Below are positions 54,179-63,200 of a stretch of DNA of 64,000 bases, in pieces. The position numbers and the translations under genes are program-made. Source of the stretch: Succinivibrionaceae bacterium (GTDB lineage Bacteria > Pseudomonadota > Gammaproteobacteria > Enterobacterales > Succinivibrionaceae); contig JAHZGH010000011.1 in the NCBI GenBank assembly GCA_019420905.1, positions 1 to 64,000 on the forward strand. The letters are read 5' to 3'. The notes below the pieces were generated by a model, which had not been told where the DNA came from, made no database searches, and saw only the letters and a program-made list of their open reading frames with translations. The stretch's first letter is position 1. Each line of letters starts with the position of its first letter.

Positions 54179-56104
54179 CTATTCAGCCTCTCTATCTTGT
54201 TGAATTACAAGATTAATTGCATCATCATTATAGGTAATGTCGCTTAAAGCCCTTGCACCCAAATAAAGCATATTCTGAGTGCTTTCCTGCTTATACTGCA
54301 CTATTTGAGGACGTATAAAATTAATATAGTTATCTAAACTATTGTCCTTATCTAAAGAAACTTCCTTTAAAACTGCCAGTGTAGGCATGCCCTTATTTAC
54401 AGAAACAGTATATTCTCCACTCTTAGAAACGATTGCAAATACATCCTGTATAAAGTTGATATCGCTGTTTTGCTCCAAACGAGAATGAGTAAAGACTACA
54501 TTTTCCTTTAAGCTGACATTTTCAGGCAAAGCTGCCTTAGGATCTGCTTTTAAGGCTTTAGCAAAATCCTCAAGCATCGTATTAGCTAAAGCCTGAAGCT
54601 TTTCATTTAAGGCAAGCTTGTGAGCCTGCTCCTTAACCTCATCAAAGTTCTGCAGCATAGCTTCATGATATTCGCTGACATTTACTACCGCACAGGCATT
54701 TTCTCCTAGAGAGATGACATTAGAATTTACATGAGAGCTGCGGTTTTCCTCATCAAAGACAGCTCGCTGCAAGTCATTATTGCTTAAAGGCCACTGCAAA
54801 GAAGCATCGCCAAAGCTTACGACGCCTGACTGCTTAACGCTGACACCAATTGCTTCGGCAGCAACATCTAATGAGTCCGGATTTTCAAAAGCCAGGTCAG
54901 TTAAGGTAGCGCTCTTATCGTTATACATAGCCAAAGCCTGAGCATCGACATAGCGCTCTTTAACTTTATCCTTAATTTCATCAAAATCAGGTACATGAGC
55001 TGCAATAATGCCGTCTAATCTTAAGATATGCGCTCCGTAATCGTCATAAACAATAGCGCTTACATCTCCAACCTTCTGCAAATCAAAAAGAGCTTTATCT
55101 AAAGGAGCTGATAAAGATCCCTTATCTAAGGTACCTAATGAACCATGAGAGGCAGAAAAATTCGGATCCTCTGAGTATTTGGCTGCTACAGCCGCAAAAT
55201 CCTCTCCTGCAGATAAAGCCTTAAAAGCCTCCTGAGCTTTCTGCTTCATCTCATTTGAAGGCTTAATTAAAATTTGTGAAGCCTCACGCTTCTGAGCAAC
55301 AGTAAACTCATCCTGATTTAAGCGGTAGTACTCAGATAATTTCTCATCATCAGTCTCAACACTCTTCTTAAGTTCGTCAACGCTTAAAACGACATATGAA
55401 AATACAGCATTTTCAGGCTTCATGAATACATCATGATGCGCATCATAAAAGCTTTTAACTTCACTGTCGCTAAGAGATACCTTATCCTTAAGAGAAGCTG
55501 GATCTATTGAATAAAGATTAACCGTGCGGCTTTGAGCAAATAATTTAGCCAAAGCATCTAGCTCATAAGGAAGAGCAACAGAAGAGGCACTGAGCACCGG
55601 AGTTACTAAGCTTCCGGTCATAAGAGAAGTGCGCAGCTGCTCGGCATAATAATCAGGAGAAGAGCCTATATTCCGCACTGAAGCTAAGAAAAGATCATTA
55701 TTAAACTTGCCGTCTTTTGCAAATCTAGGATCCTTGCGGATTTCATCCTTAACCTGCTCATCGCCAATGCGAATACCATTATCAAAGGTTTGAGAATTTA
55801 AGGCGACATTATTGATCATGTCGTCTAAAACCTGCATTCTTAAATTCTTCACAAACTGCGGGTTTTCTAATAAAACCTGAGCTTGGGAACCATACATACG
55901 CATCAGCATCTGAGTGCGCTGATTATATTGCTCAGTCCACTCGTTAGAGCTTATACGGTATTTGCCGATCTCAACGGGATCTGTATTTAATCTTGGAATT
56001 AAGTAATTTCCTACTCCAGCAAAAATAAACGAGAGGATAATAATCCAAAATAATACTTTGAAAATACGTCCTTGCGCACCTTCACGCAGTTTATCAGTCA
56101 ACAT
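54179..56104 (-). CDS. ppiD: Periplasmic folding chaperone PpiD
   Basis: The 641-residue protein is anchored by one N-terminal helix (about 16-36, LFWIIILSFIFAGVGNYL). The rest is periplasmic, with an N-terminal SurA-type chaperone region, a single PpiC parvulin domain (about 270-365, with QILIKPS, SEDPNFSASHGSLG and GAHILRLDG) and a helical C-terminus. PpiD assists newly exported proteins at the Sec translocon. It lies downstream of the hup gene, the arrangement seen in many gammaproteobacteria, with about 450 bases in between. An ATG starts the frame with GGAGA upstream. Confidence 0.92.
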   Translation of the reverse strand: MLTDKLREGAQGRIFKVLFWIIILSFIFAGVGNYLIPRLNTDPVEIGKYRISSNEWTEQYNQRTQMLMRMYGSQAQVLLENPQFVKNLRMQVLDDMINNVALNSQTFDNGIRIGDEQVKDEIRKDPRFAKDGKFNNDLFLASVRNIGSSPDYYAEQLRTSLMTGSLVTPVLSASSVALPYELDALAKLFAQSRTVNLYSIDPASLKDKVSLSDSEVKSFYDAHHDVFMKPENAVFSYVVLSVDELKKSVETDDEKLSEYYRLNQDEFTVAQKREASQILIKPSNEMKQKAQEAFKALSAGEDFAAVAAKYSEDPNFSASHGSLGTLDKGSLSAPLDKALFDLQKVGDVSAIVYDDYGAHILRLDGIIAAHVPDFDEIKDKVKERYVDAQALAMYNDKSATLTDLAFENPDSLDVAAEAIGVSVKQSGVVSFGDASLQWPLSNNDLQRAVFDEENRSSHVNSNVISLGENACAVVNVSEYHEAMLQNFDEVKEQAHKLALNEKLQALANTMLEDFAKALKADPKAALPENVSLKENVVFTHSRLEQNSDINFIQDVFAIVSKSGEYTVSVNKGMPTLAVLKEVSLDKDNSLDNYINFIRPQIVQYKQESTQNMLYLGARALSDITYNDDAINLVIQQDREAE

Positions 56105-56480
56105 TTATAATTTTTCTCCGCAACTCTAGGCTGCTTTGTTTAGACCTTATGTAAAAACTTCACTACCTGAAAATTGATGCCTGTCTAAGCGCTAAGCTTA
56201 GATTCAACAGCTTTAAGCTGTCAGCTAAATCCATATAAATCTTAAAGAAGACTTATATGGCGGCTATCTGGGCTCGCTGTGCCCTATGGATAATAAACTT
56301 TTGTTTCATATCCAAGTTTTATTATAGAGCGTAAGCTAAAACACCTCAATAGAAACCGCTTTAAGATACATTTATAGCCCTATCCTGACAGATTTTGATA
56401 TGCTCAAAAATTATGCAAATATTTTTAATAAGTTAATCTTTAAAATAAAAATATCTAAAAATTGTTTTTATACACTAATA
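56105..56480. promoter_or_regulatory. ppiD upstream region with several dyads
   Basis: The interval between the hup terminator and the ppiD start holds no gene. Two perfect dyads are visible: ACAGCTT/AAGCTGT at 56207-56221 and CCATATAA/TTATATGG at 56231-56260. They lack T-runs, so they are not obvious terminators and may fold in the ppiD leader or bind a regulator. Confidence 0.4.
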
Positions 56481-56518
56481 CGGCCGTATCTTTGCACTTT
56501 AGCACATCGATACGGCCG
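56481..56518 (-). terminator. Hairpin after hup
   Basis: CGGCCGTATC (56481-56490) pairs perfectly with GATACGGCCG (56509-56518) around an 18-base loop. It is GC-rich in an AT-rich setting and lies about 45 bases after the hup stop, so it is a likely terminator, although the T-run on the minus strand is weak. Confidence 0.65.
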
Positions 56519-56561
56519 CAGGCTGGAATTCTAAAATTTCGCCTCAAAAGGCTGTCTAAGC

Positions 56562-56837
56562 TTAATGATTAACTATATCCTTAAGCGGCTTACCTGCTTT
56601 AAATGATGGAACCTTAACAGCAGGGATCTCGACTATCTCATTTGTACGAGGATTACGACCGGTACGAGCTGCACGATCACGAACTAAAAAGCTACCAAAG
56701 CCAGTTAAAGCAACAGTATCACCGGCAGCTAAGGTCTCTTTGACGACCTCAATTAAAGCATTCACCGCTGCGCCAGAATCCTTTATAGACAAACCAGACT
56801 TACTGGCTACCTTCTCAACAAGCTGACTCTTATTCAC
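56562..56837 (-). CDS. hup: HU family DNA-binding protein
   Basis: This 91-residue protein is a histone-like HU protein. The start MNKSQLVEKVASKSGLS, the ALTGFGSF turn at about 43-50, and the DNA-binding arm with GRNPRTNEIVEIPA (about 60-73) are typical. HU bends DNA and compacts the nucleoid. The start is GTG with GGAG 8 bases upstream. ppiD lies downstream on the same strand, as is usual for hupB, so HupB is likely. Confidence 0.95.
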   Translation of the reverse strand: MNKSQLVEKVASKSGLSIKDSGAAVNALIEVVKETLAAGDTVALTGFGSFLVRDRAARTGRNPRTNEIVEIPAVKVPSFKAGKPLKDIVNH

Positions 56838-56997
56838 AATAAACTCCTAAACCAGATTGTAATCCCCAAAGTTCGATTCATCACCTTTGATGTTATTCGT
56901 ATTTATCAGGGCCTGCGTTAATTATGCACATTAAAATCAATTTAATAGCGTTTATCTGTAAAAATTTAGATCTAGTTCTTATTTTTACTAACTTTTT

Positions 56998-57726
56998 CTA
57001 AAAAAAAGTCAATTTTGCTTTATCTCTTGATTTTAGTTTGCTGAGTTTTTCATGACGGACAAAGCGCCTTTCATAAGTCATTACTAAAAAATGCATAATA
57101 TCTGAAGCATTAGAGGAAAGCTCGAATTCCTTAAGCCTAATCCTAAATTCAGCCTTATCCCGTGCCTTAATCATAAAAGGGAAAAAGCCTGCACTTATCA
57201 AGATGCCGTTCATCATAAACAGTGCGCTTATACCGTTAAAATCTTTAAAAAAATTCTTTTTGCACAAATATAAAAACACCGCGGCTGCCAATTCTTTTTG
57301 ATCTTTTACATTAGCCTGCAAAAACTCCAAAGGCTCTTTTAAAATAAGCGCGCTCTGCTTATCTAAGGACAGGCACTGATGAATAAGCTCAAGCATTTCA
57401 TAGGAGCAGCTGAATTCATGATTACTAATAAGCTCGCACATTCTCGAAGCTGTCTGTCCAATTCGGCTGACTAAATCCACATGCTCTTTAGATGCTCCGA
57501 CCGGCATAATGCTATGCAGAATCATTTCAGTCTGCACTTCATTTATTTCAACATCTTCAAAAATTGCACAAGTATTAGTACAAAAGGCTGGCAGAGTTCG
57601 CTTAAATTCGGCTATAGCTCGTAAAACGGCATTTTTATCAGAGGAGATCATCTTTACAGCAAAGGCGCCATGATCCCAATACATTCCATCTAAAGCTGCT
57701 TTTAACTCTTTATGATCTAACAGCAT
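56998..57726 (-). CDS. Degenerate Fic-fold protein, catalytic motif lost
   Basis: The 242-residue protein looks like a Fic-domain AMP-transferase family member that has lost its active site. The Fic motif HPFxDGNGR is replaced by NFFKDFNGI at about 158-166: the catalytic His is Asn, a glycine is Phe and the arginine is Ile, while Asp, Asn and one Gly remain. The following helix and loop (LFMMNGILISAGFFPFMI, then ARDKAEF) match the usual continuation. Near the N-terminus CAIFE (about 53-57) sits where class II Fic proteins carry the inhibitory S/TxxxE motif. The start is ATG 57726 after AAGGGA. It is probably not an AMP transferase; a regulatory or binding role is a guess. Confidence 0.65.
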   Translation of the reverse strand: MLLDHKELKAALDGMYWDHGAFAVKMISSDKNAVLRAIAEFKRTLPAFCTNTCAIFEDVEINEVQTEMILHSIMPVGASKEHVDLVSRIGQTASRMCELISNHEFSCSYEMLELIHQCLSLDKQSALILKEPLEFLQANVKDQKELAAAVFLYLCKKNFFKDFNGISALFMMNGILISAGFFPFMIKARDKAEFRIRLKEFELSSNASDIMHFLVMTYERRFVRHEKLSKLKSRDKAKLTFF

Positions 57727-58147
57727 ATTTTCCCTTCTTATTATTTTATCTATGTGCTGCAACCATCTTTTAAACATAATAAAAAACTATGCTTAAAGTT
57801 TTCTGCTAACTAGATTACACCTTAATAACAAACACAATTTTATATTTTAAAGCTTAGCTTAAGCTGAGAAAAATACAGATTTAAATAAAAAATACATTAT
57901 TTCTCAGCTTTTAACTAGATTAAATAAATCAACAATTCTCAGTATTTAGGGCATAAAGACCTTATCCTTATCTTAATTATTTTATGTAAAAAGCAAATAT
58001 TTTTACAAAATATGCCCGTATTTGAATCTATTTATAAGCTAAGATAAAAAACTGAGCCTGGCTTAAGCTTAAAAGCCCTGAAGTTTGCTTATAATAGTAA
58101 AGCTATTGATTTTTAAAACACATAAGGTTCAAAAAAAGGATATTTTT
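57727..58147. promoter_or_regulatory. Divergent region with an 11-base inverted repeat
   Basis: The gap between the Fic-like gene and the dehydrogenase gene should hold both promoters. AAGCTGAGAAA at 57861-57871 and TTTCTCAGCTT at 57900-57910 are perfect reverse complements separated by 28 bases, an operator-like layout or a long stem. AAGGA precedes the dehydrogenase ATG. Confidence 0.45.
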
Positions 58148-59101
58148 ATGCATAAGATGCCTATCATTCTTGAAGATGCCCATGCAGTATTACAGCAAAG
58201 CTTTATGCAAGATCTTGCCGAAATAGGCCATCTTACCTCAAGACGCAGTTCTAGTTCGGAACAATATCAGCAAGCGTGCCGTGAAGCCGAGATTTTAGTA
58301 GTCTCAGGCGGAAGCCATATTGATTATGCATATATGAAAAGACTGCCTAAGCTTAAGCTCATCACTGTTTTTGGTGTAGGCTATGACGGCATAGACGTAA
58401 AAGCTGCAAAAGAGCTCGGCATAAAGGTTACCCATACCCCTGCTGTTATGAAGGATGATGTTGCGGATATGGCGATGGCCTTGCTGCTAAACTGTACCCG
58501 AGAACTGATTGAAGCGCATAAATTTATCGAACGCGGTGACTGGACAAAGGGCTCGCGTCATTTGACTGTACCTTTGAACCATATGAAAGTCGGCATTGCC
58601 GGATTAGGCCGCATCGGTATTGAAATTGCCAGAAGATTAGAAGCCTTCCGCTGTGAAATTGCATACTGCGCCCGTCATCAGCATGAAAACAGCTATCGCT
58701 ACTTTGATAATATTCTGGACTTGGCCAAATGGGCTCAGGCATTAATTCTAATTATGCCTTTAAACGAGCAAACCTATCATCTTGTAGACAGAGAGGTTTT
58801 AAAGGCTTTAGGCCCAGACGGCTATATTATCAATGTTGCCCGCGGCAAAATCATAAATACAGAGGATTTAATCTTAGCTTTAGAGCATAAAGAAATCCGG
58901 GGCTGCGGACTGGATGTTTTTGAAAAAGAGCCTCAATTACCGCCGCCAGAGCTTTTAAACAAGCCTAATGTCGTTTTAGCACCACACCTGGGATCTGCAA
59001 CTATCGGGACCCGCAATGCCATGGCAAATCTGGTTCTTGACAATATCAAAGCCTATCTTGCAGACGGCAAGGTTTTAACTTCTGTGCCGGAGCTTCAATA
59101 A
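58148..59101 (+). CDS. D-isomer-specific 2-hydroxyacid dehydrogenase
   Basis: The 317-residue NAD(P)-dependent enzyme reduces 2-keto acids or glyoxylate/hydroxypyruvate. The NAD fold is marked by GIAGLGRIGIEIARRL (about 148-163). The catalytic residues are in INVARGK (Arg), GLDVFEKEP (Glu) and APHLGSAT (His), so the triad is complete. The start ATG 58148 is supported by AAGGA; an earlier frame extension is rejected. The preferred keto acid cannot be read. The DnaT-like gene follows 1 base later, so they are co-transcribed. Confidence 0.88.
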   Translation: MHKMPIILEDAHAVLQQSFMQDLAEIGHLTSRRSSSSEQYQQACREAEILVVSGGSHIDYAYMKRLPKLKLITVFGVGYDGIDVKAAKELGIKVTHTPAVMKDDVADMAMALLLNCTRELIEAHKFIERGDWTKGSRHLTVPLNHMKVGIAGLGRIGIEIARRLEAFRCEIAYCARHQHENSYRYFDNILDLAKWAQALILIMPLNEQTYHLVDREVLKALGPDGYIINVARGKIINTEDLILALEHKEIRGCGLDVFEKEPQLPPPELLNKPNVVLAPHLGSATIGTRNAMANLVLDNIKAYLADGKVLTSVPELQ

Positions 59102-59102
59102 A

Positions 59103-59684
59103 GTGAATCAAACTGAGCTTGAAAGGCTGCAGTCGCCGCAATTAAGTCATATTGCGCGCACGCTGTACATCTTTCATCTGCACAAACTTTCAAAAATTGA
59201 TGTGCACAGTCTGGATTTGGGCTATATTTCACATCTTCTGAGTTCTCAAAGCCGCTTTTTCCCAACAGTAGCCAGCCTTGAAGTAGTCAAGCTATGCTTA
59301 ACTGAGCTTGAGGACTTAGGCTTTATCAAAAGAAGAATCCCTAATGCTCCATGGAATAATGCCCTAATTGATTACCCACTTGCCGATAAAAGCCTAGATC
59401 AGCTTCCAGAGCTTCCCTTTTGTATGCATAAAGACTGGCAGCCTAGCCCTAGCTTTAAAGATGCCGCCTTAGTTGTAGGTCTTGAAAACCCTGATTTTGA
59501 GGATGCTGAGCTTACAGAGTTTGTCAGTTTCTGGCTCTCTCGTTCTGAAAGGCGCAATCAAATCTCCTGGGAGAGAACTTTTGCGCTGCGGCTTTTACGG
59601 CAGCGCCGCGCCAAAGCGCCAAAAATTCAAGCTAAAACAAGCTGTCAGGCTCCTATGGCAGAAAGCGGCAGCTTTGCTAAATAA
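59103..59684 (+). CDS. dnaT: DnaT-like primosomal protein
   Basis: The 193-residue protein has the DnaT C-terminal DNA-binding domain, which in E. coli binds single-stranded DNA in the replication-restart primosome: DWQPSPSFKDAALVVGL (about 108-124), ELTEFVSFWLSRSE and SWERTFALRLLRQR. The N-terminal 90 residues form a separate helical domain. It starts at GTG, 1 base after the dehydrogenase stop. The C-terminal tail is short and low-complexity. dnaC is not adjacent, unlike in E. coli. Confidence 0.72.
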   Translation: MNQTELERLQSPQLSHIARTLYIFHLHKLSKIDVHSLDLGYISHLLSSQSRFFPTVASLEVVKLCLTELEDLGFIKRRIPNAPWNNALIDYPLADKSLDQLPELPFCMHKDWQPSPSFKDAALVVGLENPDFEDAELTEFVSFWLSRSERRNQISWERTFALRLLRQRRAKAPKIQAKTSCQAPMAESGSFAK

Positions 59685-59688
59685 AAAA

Positions 59689-59715
59689 ACCGGTATTTGA
59701 AATGCAAACACCGGT
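59689..59715 (+). terminator. Terminator after the dnaT-like gene
   Basis: ACCGGTATTTG (59689-59699) pairs with CAAACACCGGT (59705-59715) with one mismatch, around five bases. An A-run lies before it, and C then TTT after it. Confidence 0.8.
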
Positions 59716-60020
59716 CTTTGCCTTTTAAAGAAAATTTAGAGAATTTTGATCGATACAAACCTGCAATTAACCAAGGAGACTTAAAATGCTATAAAAAACA
59801 AATGCAGGCTTGTACGTCCATGACTTGCGTCAACAGATATCACATCGATAACGCAGATATAATTTTATAAAAAAAAATAAAGCTAAAAATCGATCTTATA
59901 CGCAAAATTTAATATTCCTTCTTAACTCTTCTCTAAAAAACGGCACTTTCTGCTCTATTTTCTAATAGCTTCAAAACATTTGCCTGCATACTAGAATTTA
60001 TTTTTTTAGATGAAGAAAAT
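59716..60020. other. Intergenic region with an isolated ribosome-binding site
   Basis: About 305 bases without a gene. A strong AAGGAG (59773-59778) is followed at correct spacing by ATG-CTA-TAA (59786-59794), a two-codon frame. The same frame continues with a few readable residues and then stops again. This may be a leader minigene or the start of a decayed gene. Confidence 0.45.
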
Positions 60021-61784
60021 ATGTCTCTGATAATCCTGCTTAGCTATTATCTAATTCTTTTATATTTAAACTACGCTTCCTTAAAAGGAGCCTTGCCCTT
60101 GATTTTATGGAGTCTCTATCTAAGCTATGAATTCAAGGATGAGCTCCTTGGATATTTAAGCCGGCTATTTACGAATGCGCCGCATAAGCTCTCCTTAAGA
60201 AGGCTTGAAAAAATTACAAGCTCAAAACGGCAAAAACAAAATGAAGCTGTCTTTTTAGGCTATGGATTTGTGTTTACGCCAAAGCATGCCAGGCTTTTAG
60301 ACAGCAAGCTAAAAAAAATCTCAAAACACGGTTCAGCGTTTATTGACTCTTTCGGCTCTAGCTGTTTTGATGATTTGGAATTTTTTGCCAATCAAAAGCT
60401 CTTTGTCACTCAGAAAATCTTAACCTCACACCTTTTAATCTTTGGAACCACCGGCTCAGGTAAGACTCGTCTTTTCGATCTGCTTATAAGCCAGGCAATT
60501 ATGCGCGGAGACTGCGTGATTATCTTCGATCCTAAAGGAGATGCCGATCTTATAAACAAAGCACGCTATTGCTGCAGCCATGCAAAGCGTCCTTTGGATT
60601 TTTTAAGATTAGATACAGAAAACCCTCAGCATTCGATAAGCTTCAACCCTCTTTCCTGTTTTGACAATGCCACAGAAATAGGTGAGCGCATCAGTGCTCT
60701 GATGGAGGATTCGGCAAGCGGCAGCGCCTTTAAAAATTACGCAAACTTAGCTATTACCGCCGCAACCATAGCTTTATTAAAATTGCATAAATCCTTAACT
60801 CTGCGCAATCTTAAAGAAGCCGTAGGCAACAATGATTTGAACTTTCTAGCCCTTAAGCTGACTTTGGAAAATCTAGTGCAGAAGCTTGATTTTTCTGAAA
60901 TTTTAAACTATTGGGAAAGACTGCATAAGCTCATTTATGACGAGAAAAGGCTCAATGCTAAAATAAAAGCCCTGCAAGGCTTTTATAACTATCTTATCGA
61001 TAAAAAATTTATTGATAAGGATCCAGATCTGGAAATTTTATTCATTACCTGCGCCATAGATAAGGAATATTTTGCTAAGGTTACCAATGGCGTGCTCCCC
61101 ATTCTCGCTTCCCTAACCTCAGGGTCGCGAACGTCTATTCTGTCTAATGAGGATCTGATGCAGTCTTTGGATTTTTCACAGATCATCAACTCCAAAAAAG
61201 TACTGCATATAGCTCTGCCGAGCCTAAAAGATCTGAAAGCTTCGCAGAATTTAGGCAAAATACTGCTCTCAGATCTTACCTCCAAAGCTGCAGCAATCTA
61301 CAATCAGCATATCTCAAATAACAAGCTTCCTAAAAGTAAAGTTTGTATTTTTATTGATGAATGCGGCGAGGTAGCATCGAGTGCTTTAGTGCAGCTTTTA
61401 AATAAAGCCCGCGGCGCTAATTTTTCCCTAACTCTAGCTGTACAGTCCTTCAGAGACTTAGTTAAAAACGGCGGGAATGATCAAGCAATACAGATCCTAG
61501 ATAACTGCAACTCTAAGCTCATATTGCGAGTAGGCAGCTTAGAGACAGCCTCCGTATTCTGCAGCTGCATAGATAAGACTTATCTTGCCTGTCAAAATAA
61601 AAGCCGCTCGCAAAGCTTTAACAGCAACGGCTGCAGCGACAGTCAAAGCTCAACTGAGATTTTAAAAAATGATTTTCTTATAAGTCCGCAGATGCTGATG
61701 GGATTAAAAAACTTAGAGTATGCCGCTTGCTTCGGCGGCAATACGCTGATAAAAGGCAGACTTCCTATAATTGTGAAAGAGTAG
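60021..61784 (+). CDS. Orphan type IV coupling protein (TraD/VirD4-like ATPase)
   Basis: The 587-residue protein resembles TraD-type coupling proteins that hand DNA to a conjugation channel. Two hydrophobic segments lie in the first 40 residues. Walker A is FGTTGSGKTRL (about 141-151), IIFDPKGDADL follows, and Walker B with FIDECGEVAS is near 443. LNKARGANFSLTLAVQSFRDL then ILDNCNSKLILRVG (near 493) are typical. The end, FGGNTLIKGRLPIIV, resembles ICE/SXT-type TraD. No relaxase, mating-pair genes or integrase are present within the window. It is followed 2 bases later by a small membrane protein. The start is ATG, with a weak Shine-Dalgarno. Confidence 0.8.
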   Translation: MSLIILLSYYLILLYLNYASLKGALPLILWSLYLSYEFKDELLGYLSRLFTNAPHKLSLRRLEKITSSKRQKQNEAVFLGYGFVFTPKHARLLDSKLKKISKHGSAFIDSFGSSCFDDLEFFANQKLFVTQKILTSHLLIFGTTGSGKTRLFDLLISQAIMRGDCVIIFDPKGDADLINKARYCCSHAKRPLDFLRLDTENPQHSISFNPLSCFDNATEIGERISALMEDSASGSAFKNYANLAITAATIALLKLHKSLTLRNLKEAVGNNDLNFLALKLTLENLVQKLDFSEILNYWERLHKLIYDEKRLNAKIKALQGFYNYLIDKKFIDKDPDLEILFITCAIDKEYFAKVTNGVLPILASLTSGSRTSILSNEDLMQSLDFSQIINSKKVLHIALPSLKDLKASQNLGKILLSDLTSKAAAIYNQHISNNKLPKSKVCIFIDECGEVASSALVQLLNKARGANFSLTLAVQSFRDLVKNGGNDQAIQILDNCNSKLILRVGSLETASVFCSCIDKTYLACQNKSRSQSFNSNGCSDSQSSTEILKNDFLISPQMLMGLKNLEYAACFGGNTLIKGRLPIIVKE

Positions 61785-61786
61785 CT

Positions 61787-62314
61787 ATGTTCAAGCTTAT
61801 AAAATATTTGCTTTTAATTTTTACACTTTTTTATCTTATAAATAGCTTTGACAATTATAGCTATACGGATCTGGCCTTACATGAAATAATCAGCTCAGAA
61901 AGCTGCTTTGGCGAGACAGCCTCAGCTTATATAAGCATGATAACTAATATTTTCAACTCTAAGCTGAAGGATTTTAGCTTCGGCAATCAAAAGCTTGACG
62001 CTATGATCTATCTGGGATTTCTACGCCTTTCCCTGCCTGTCATGCTCTGCTTTAAAGGCTATTGCCTCTTTAGCTTATTTACTGCCTTCTGTCTGCTGCA
62101 TCAGCATAAAAAGGCCTATCAGCATCAAGTAAATATGCATTTTCAAAAAGTTATGAATAAATATCTATTATTCATAGCTTTTTATGTATTAATTTTTTTA
62201 TTATTTACAGCTGCTGCGGAAACAATAATCTATGTAAGTTATCTTCTGCCTTTGCTTATAATACTTTTAATAAAAGCCTGCTTCTTATATACAGGTTTTC
62301 CACCCTATTTTTAA
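61787..62314 (+). CDS. Membrane protein following TraD-like ATPase (DUF4400-like, tentative)
   Basis: This 175-residue protein has about four hydrophobic segments (residues 5-20, 80-110, 125-145 and 150-170) and is an inner-membrane protein. Its position directly after a TraD-like gene, and its size, recall the DUF4400 membrane proteins that follow traD in ICEs of the SXT type. Sequence likeness is weak to the eye. The start ATG 61787 is 2 bases after the TraD-like stop, and an upstream in-frame possibility is rejected. Two CFKGYCL cysteines lie in the second membrane segment. Confidence 0.5.
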   Translation: MFKLIKYLLLIFTLFYLINSFDNYSYTDLALHEIISSESCFGETASAYISMITNIFNSKLKDFSFGNQKLDAMIYLGFLRLSLPVMLCFKGYCLFSLFTAFCLLHQHKKAYQHQVNMHFQKVMNKYLLFIAFYVLIFLLFTAAAETIIYVSYLLPLLIILLIKACFLYTGFPPYF

Positions 62315-62360
62315 CAAATATATTAAAATTAACCGGTTACTTTTATCAAAAAGGCTGATT

Positions 62361-63200
62361 ATGCAAATTAAACATCAATCAAGATGCTTATCCTTAGATA
62401 AGCCTGCCATTATGGGTATTTTGAATGTTACCCCGGATTCTTTTTCCGACGGCGGTCAATGGAACTCTTTAAATAAAGCTTTGGAACATGCACTTAGCAT
62501 GATTTCCGCAGGAGCTGCAATTATTGATGTAGGCGGAGAATCTACGCGACCTGGTGCTGATTTAGTAAGTACTGAAGAGGAGCTTAACCGCATTATTCCG
62601 GTAATCAAAGCATTAAGAGCTCAAAACAGCAAAATTTTAATTTCCGTAGACACCTCGCAGCCTGAGGTTATCAAGGAAGCCGTAGCCGCAGGCGCTGATA
62701 TTTGGAACGATATCCGCGCCTTAAGCCTGCCTAATGCCGTAGCTGCTGCTGCAGAACTGCAGATCCCGGTAATTTTGATGCATATGCAGGGGACCCCAAA
62801 ATCAATGCAGGACAACCCAAGCTACCAAAATACACTCTCAGAAGTTCTTGATTTTCTTAAGAAGAGAGCGGCTCTATGCATTGAGCATGGAATAAAAAAG
62901 GAAAATATTATCCTCGATCCCGGCTTTGGCTTCGGCAAAACTGTCAGAGATAATTTTATCCTTTTAAATAATCTTGAAGCTTTCGTGGCTACAGGCTATC
63001 CAATCTTATCTGCTTTATCAAGAAAGTCTATGATTGGAGCTGCCTGTAATCTGCCTAATCCTCAGGATCGCACTATAGGCTCTGTTGCCGGAGCTTTGAT
63101 AAGCTTCATGAAAGGCGCTCAGTTAGTTCGCGTCCATGATGTACAAGAAACCTACGAAGCCCTTCAGGTATATTTAGCGATGAAAGACGCTGCTCTTTAA
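62361..63200 (+). CDS. folP: Dihydropteroate synthase
   Basis: This 279-residue enzyme joins p-aminobenzoate to dihydropterin pyrophosphate in folate synthesis. NVTPDSFSDGG (about 23-33) is the N-terminal signature, IIDVGGESTRPGA near 54 is the second, DPGFGFGKT near 190 and a late SRKSMIG (about 220) complete the TIM-barrel active site. An AAGG lies before the ATG. It ends 4 bases inside the stop of the convergent helicase gene. Confidence 0.95.
   Translation: MQIKHQSRCLSLDKPAIMGILNVTPDSFSDGGQWNSLNKALEHALSMISAGAAIIDVGGESTRPGADLVSTEEELNRIIPVIKALRAQNSKILISVDTSQPEVIKEAVAAGADIWNDIRALSLPNAVAAAAELQIPVILMHMQGTPKSMQDNPSYQNTLSEVLDFLKKRAALCIEHGIKKENIILDPGFGFGKTVRDNFILLNNLEAFVATGYPILSALSRKSMIGAACNLPNPQDRTIGSVAGALISFMKGAQLVRVHDVQETYEALQVYLAMKDAAL

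Noticed and set aside
59795..59850. Readable residues after the two-codon frame as a real gene
   Set aside because: It contains a stop codon right after the start and again within 20 codons, so no gene can be supported.
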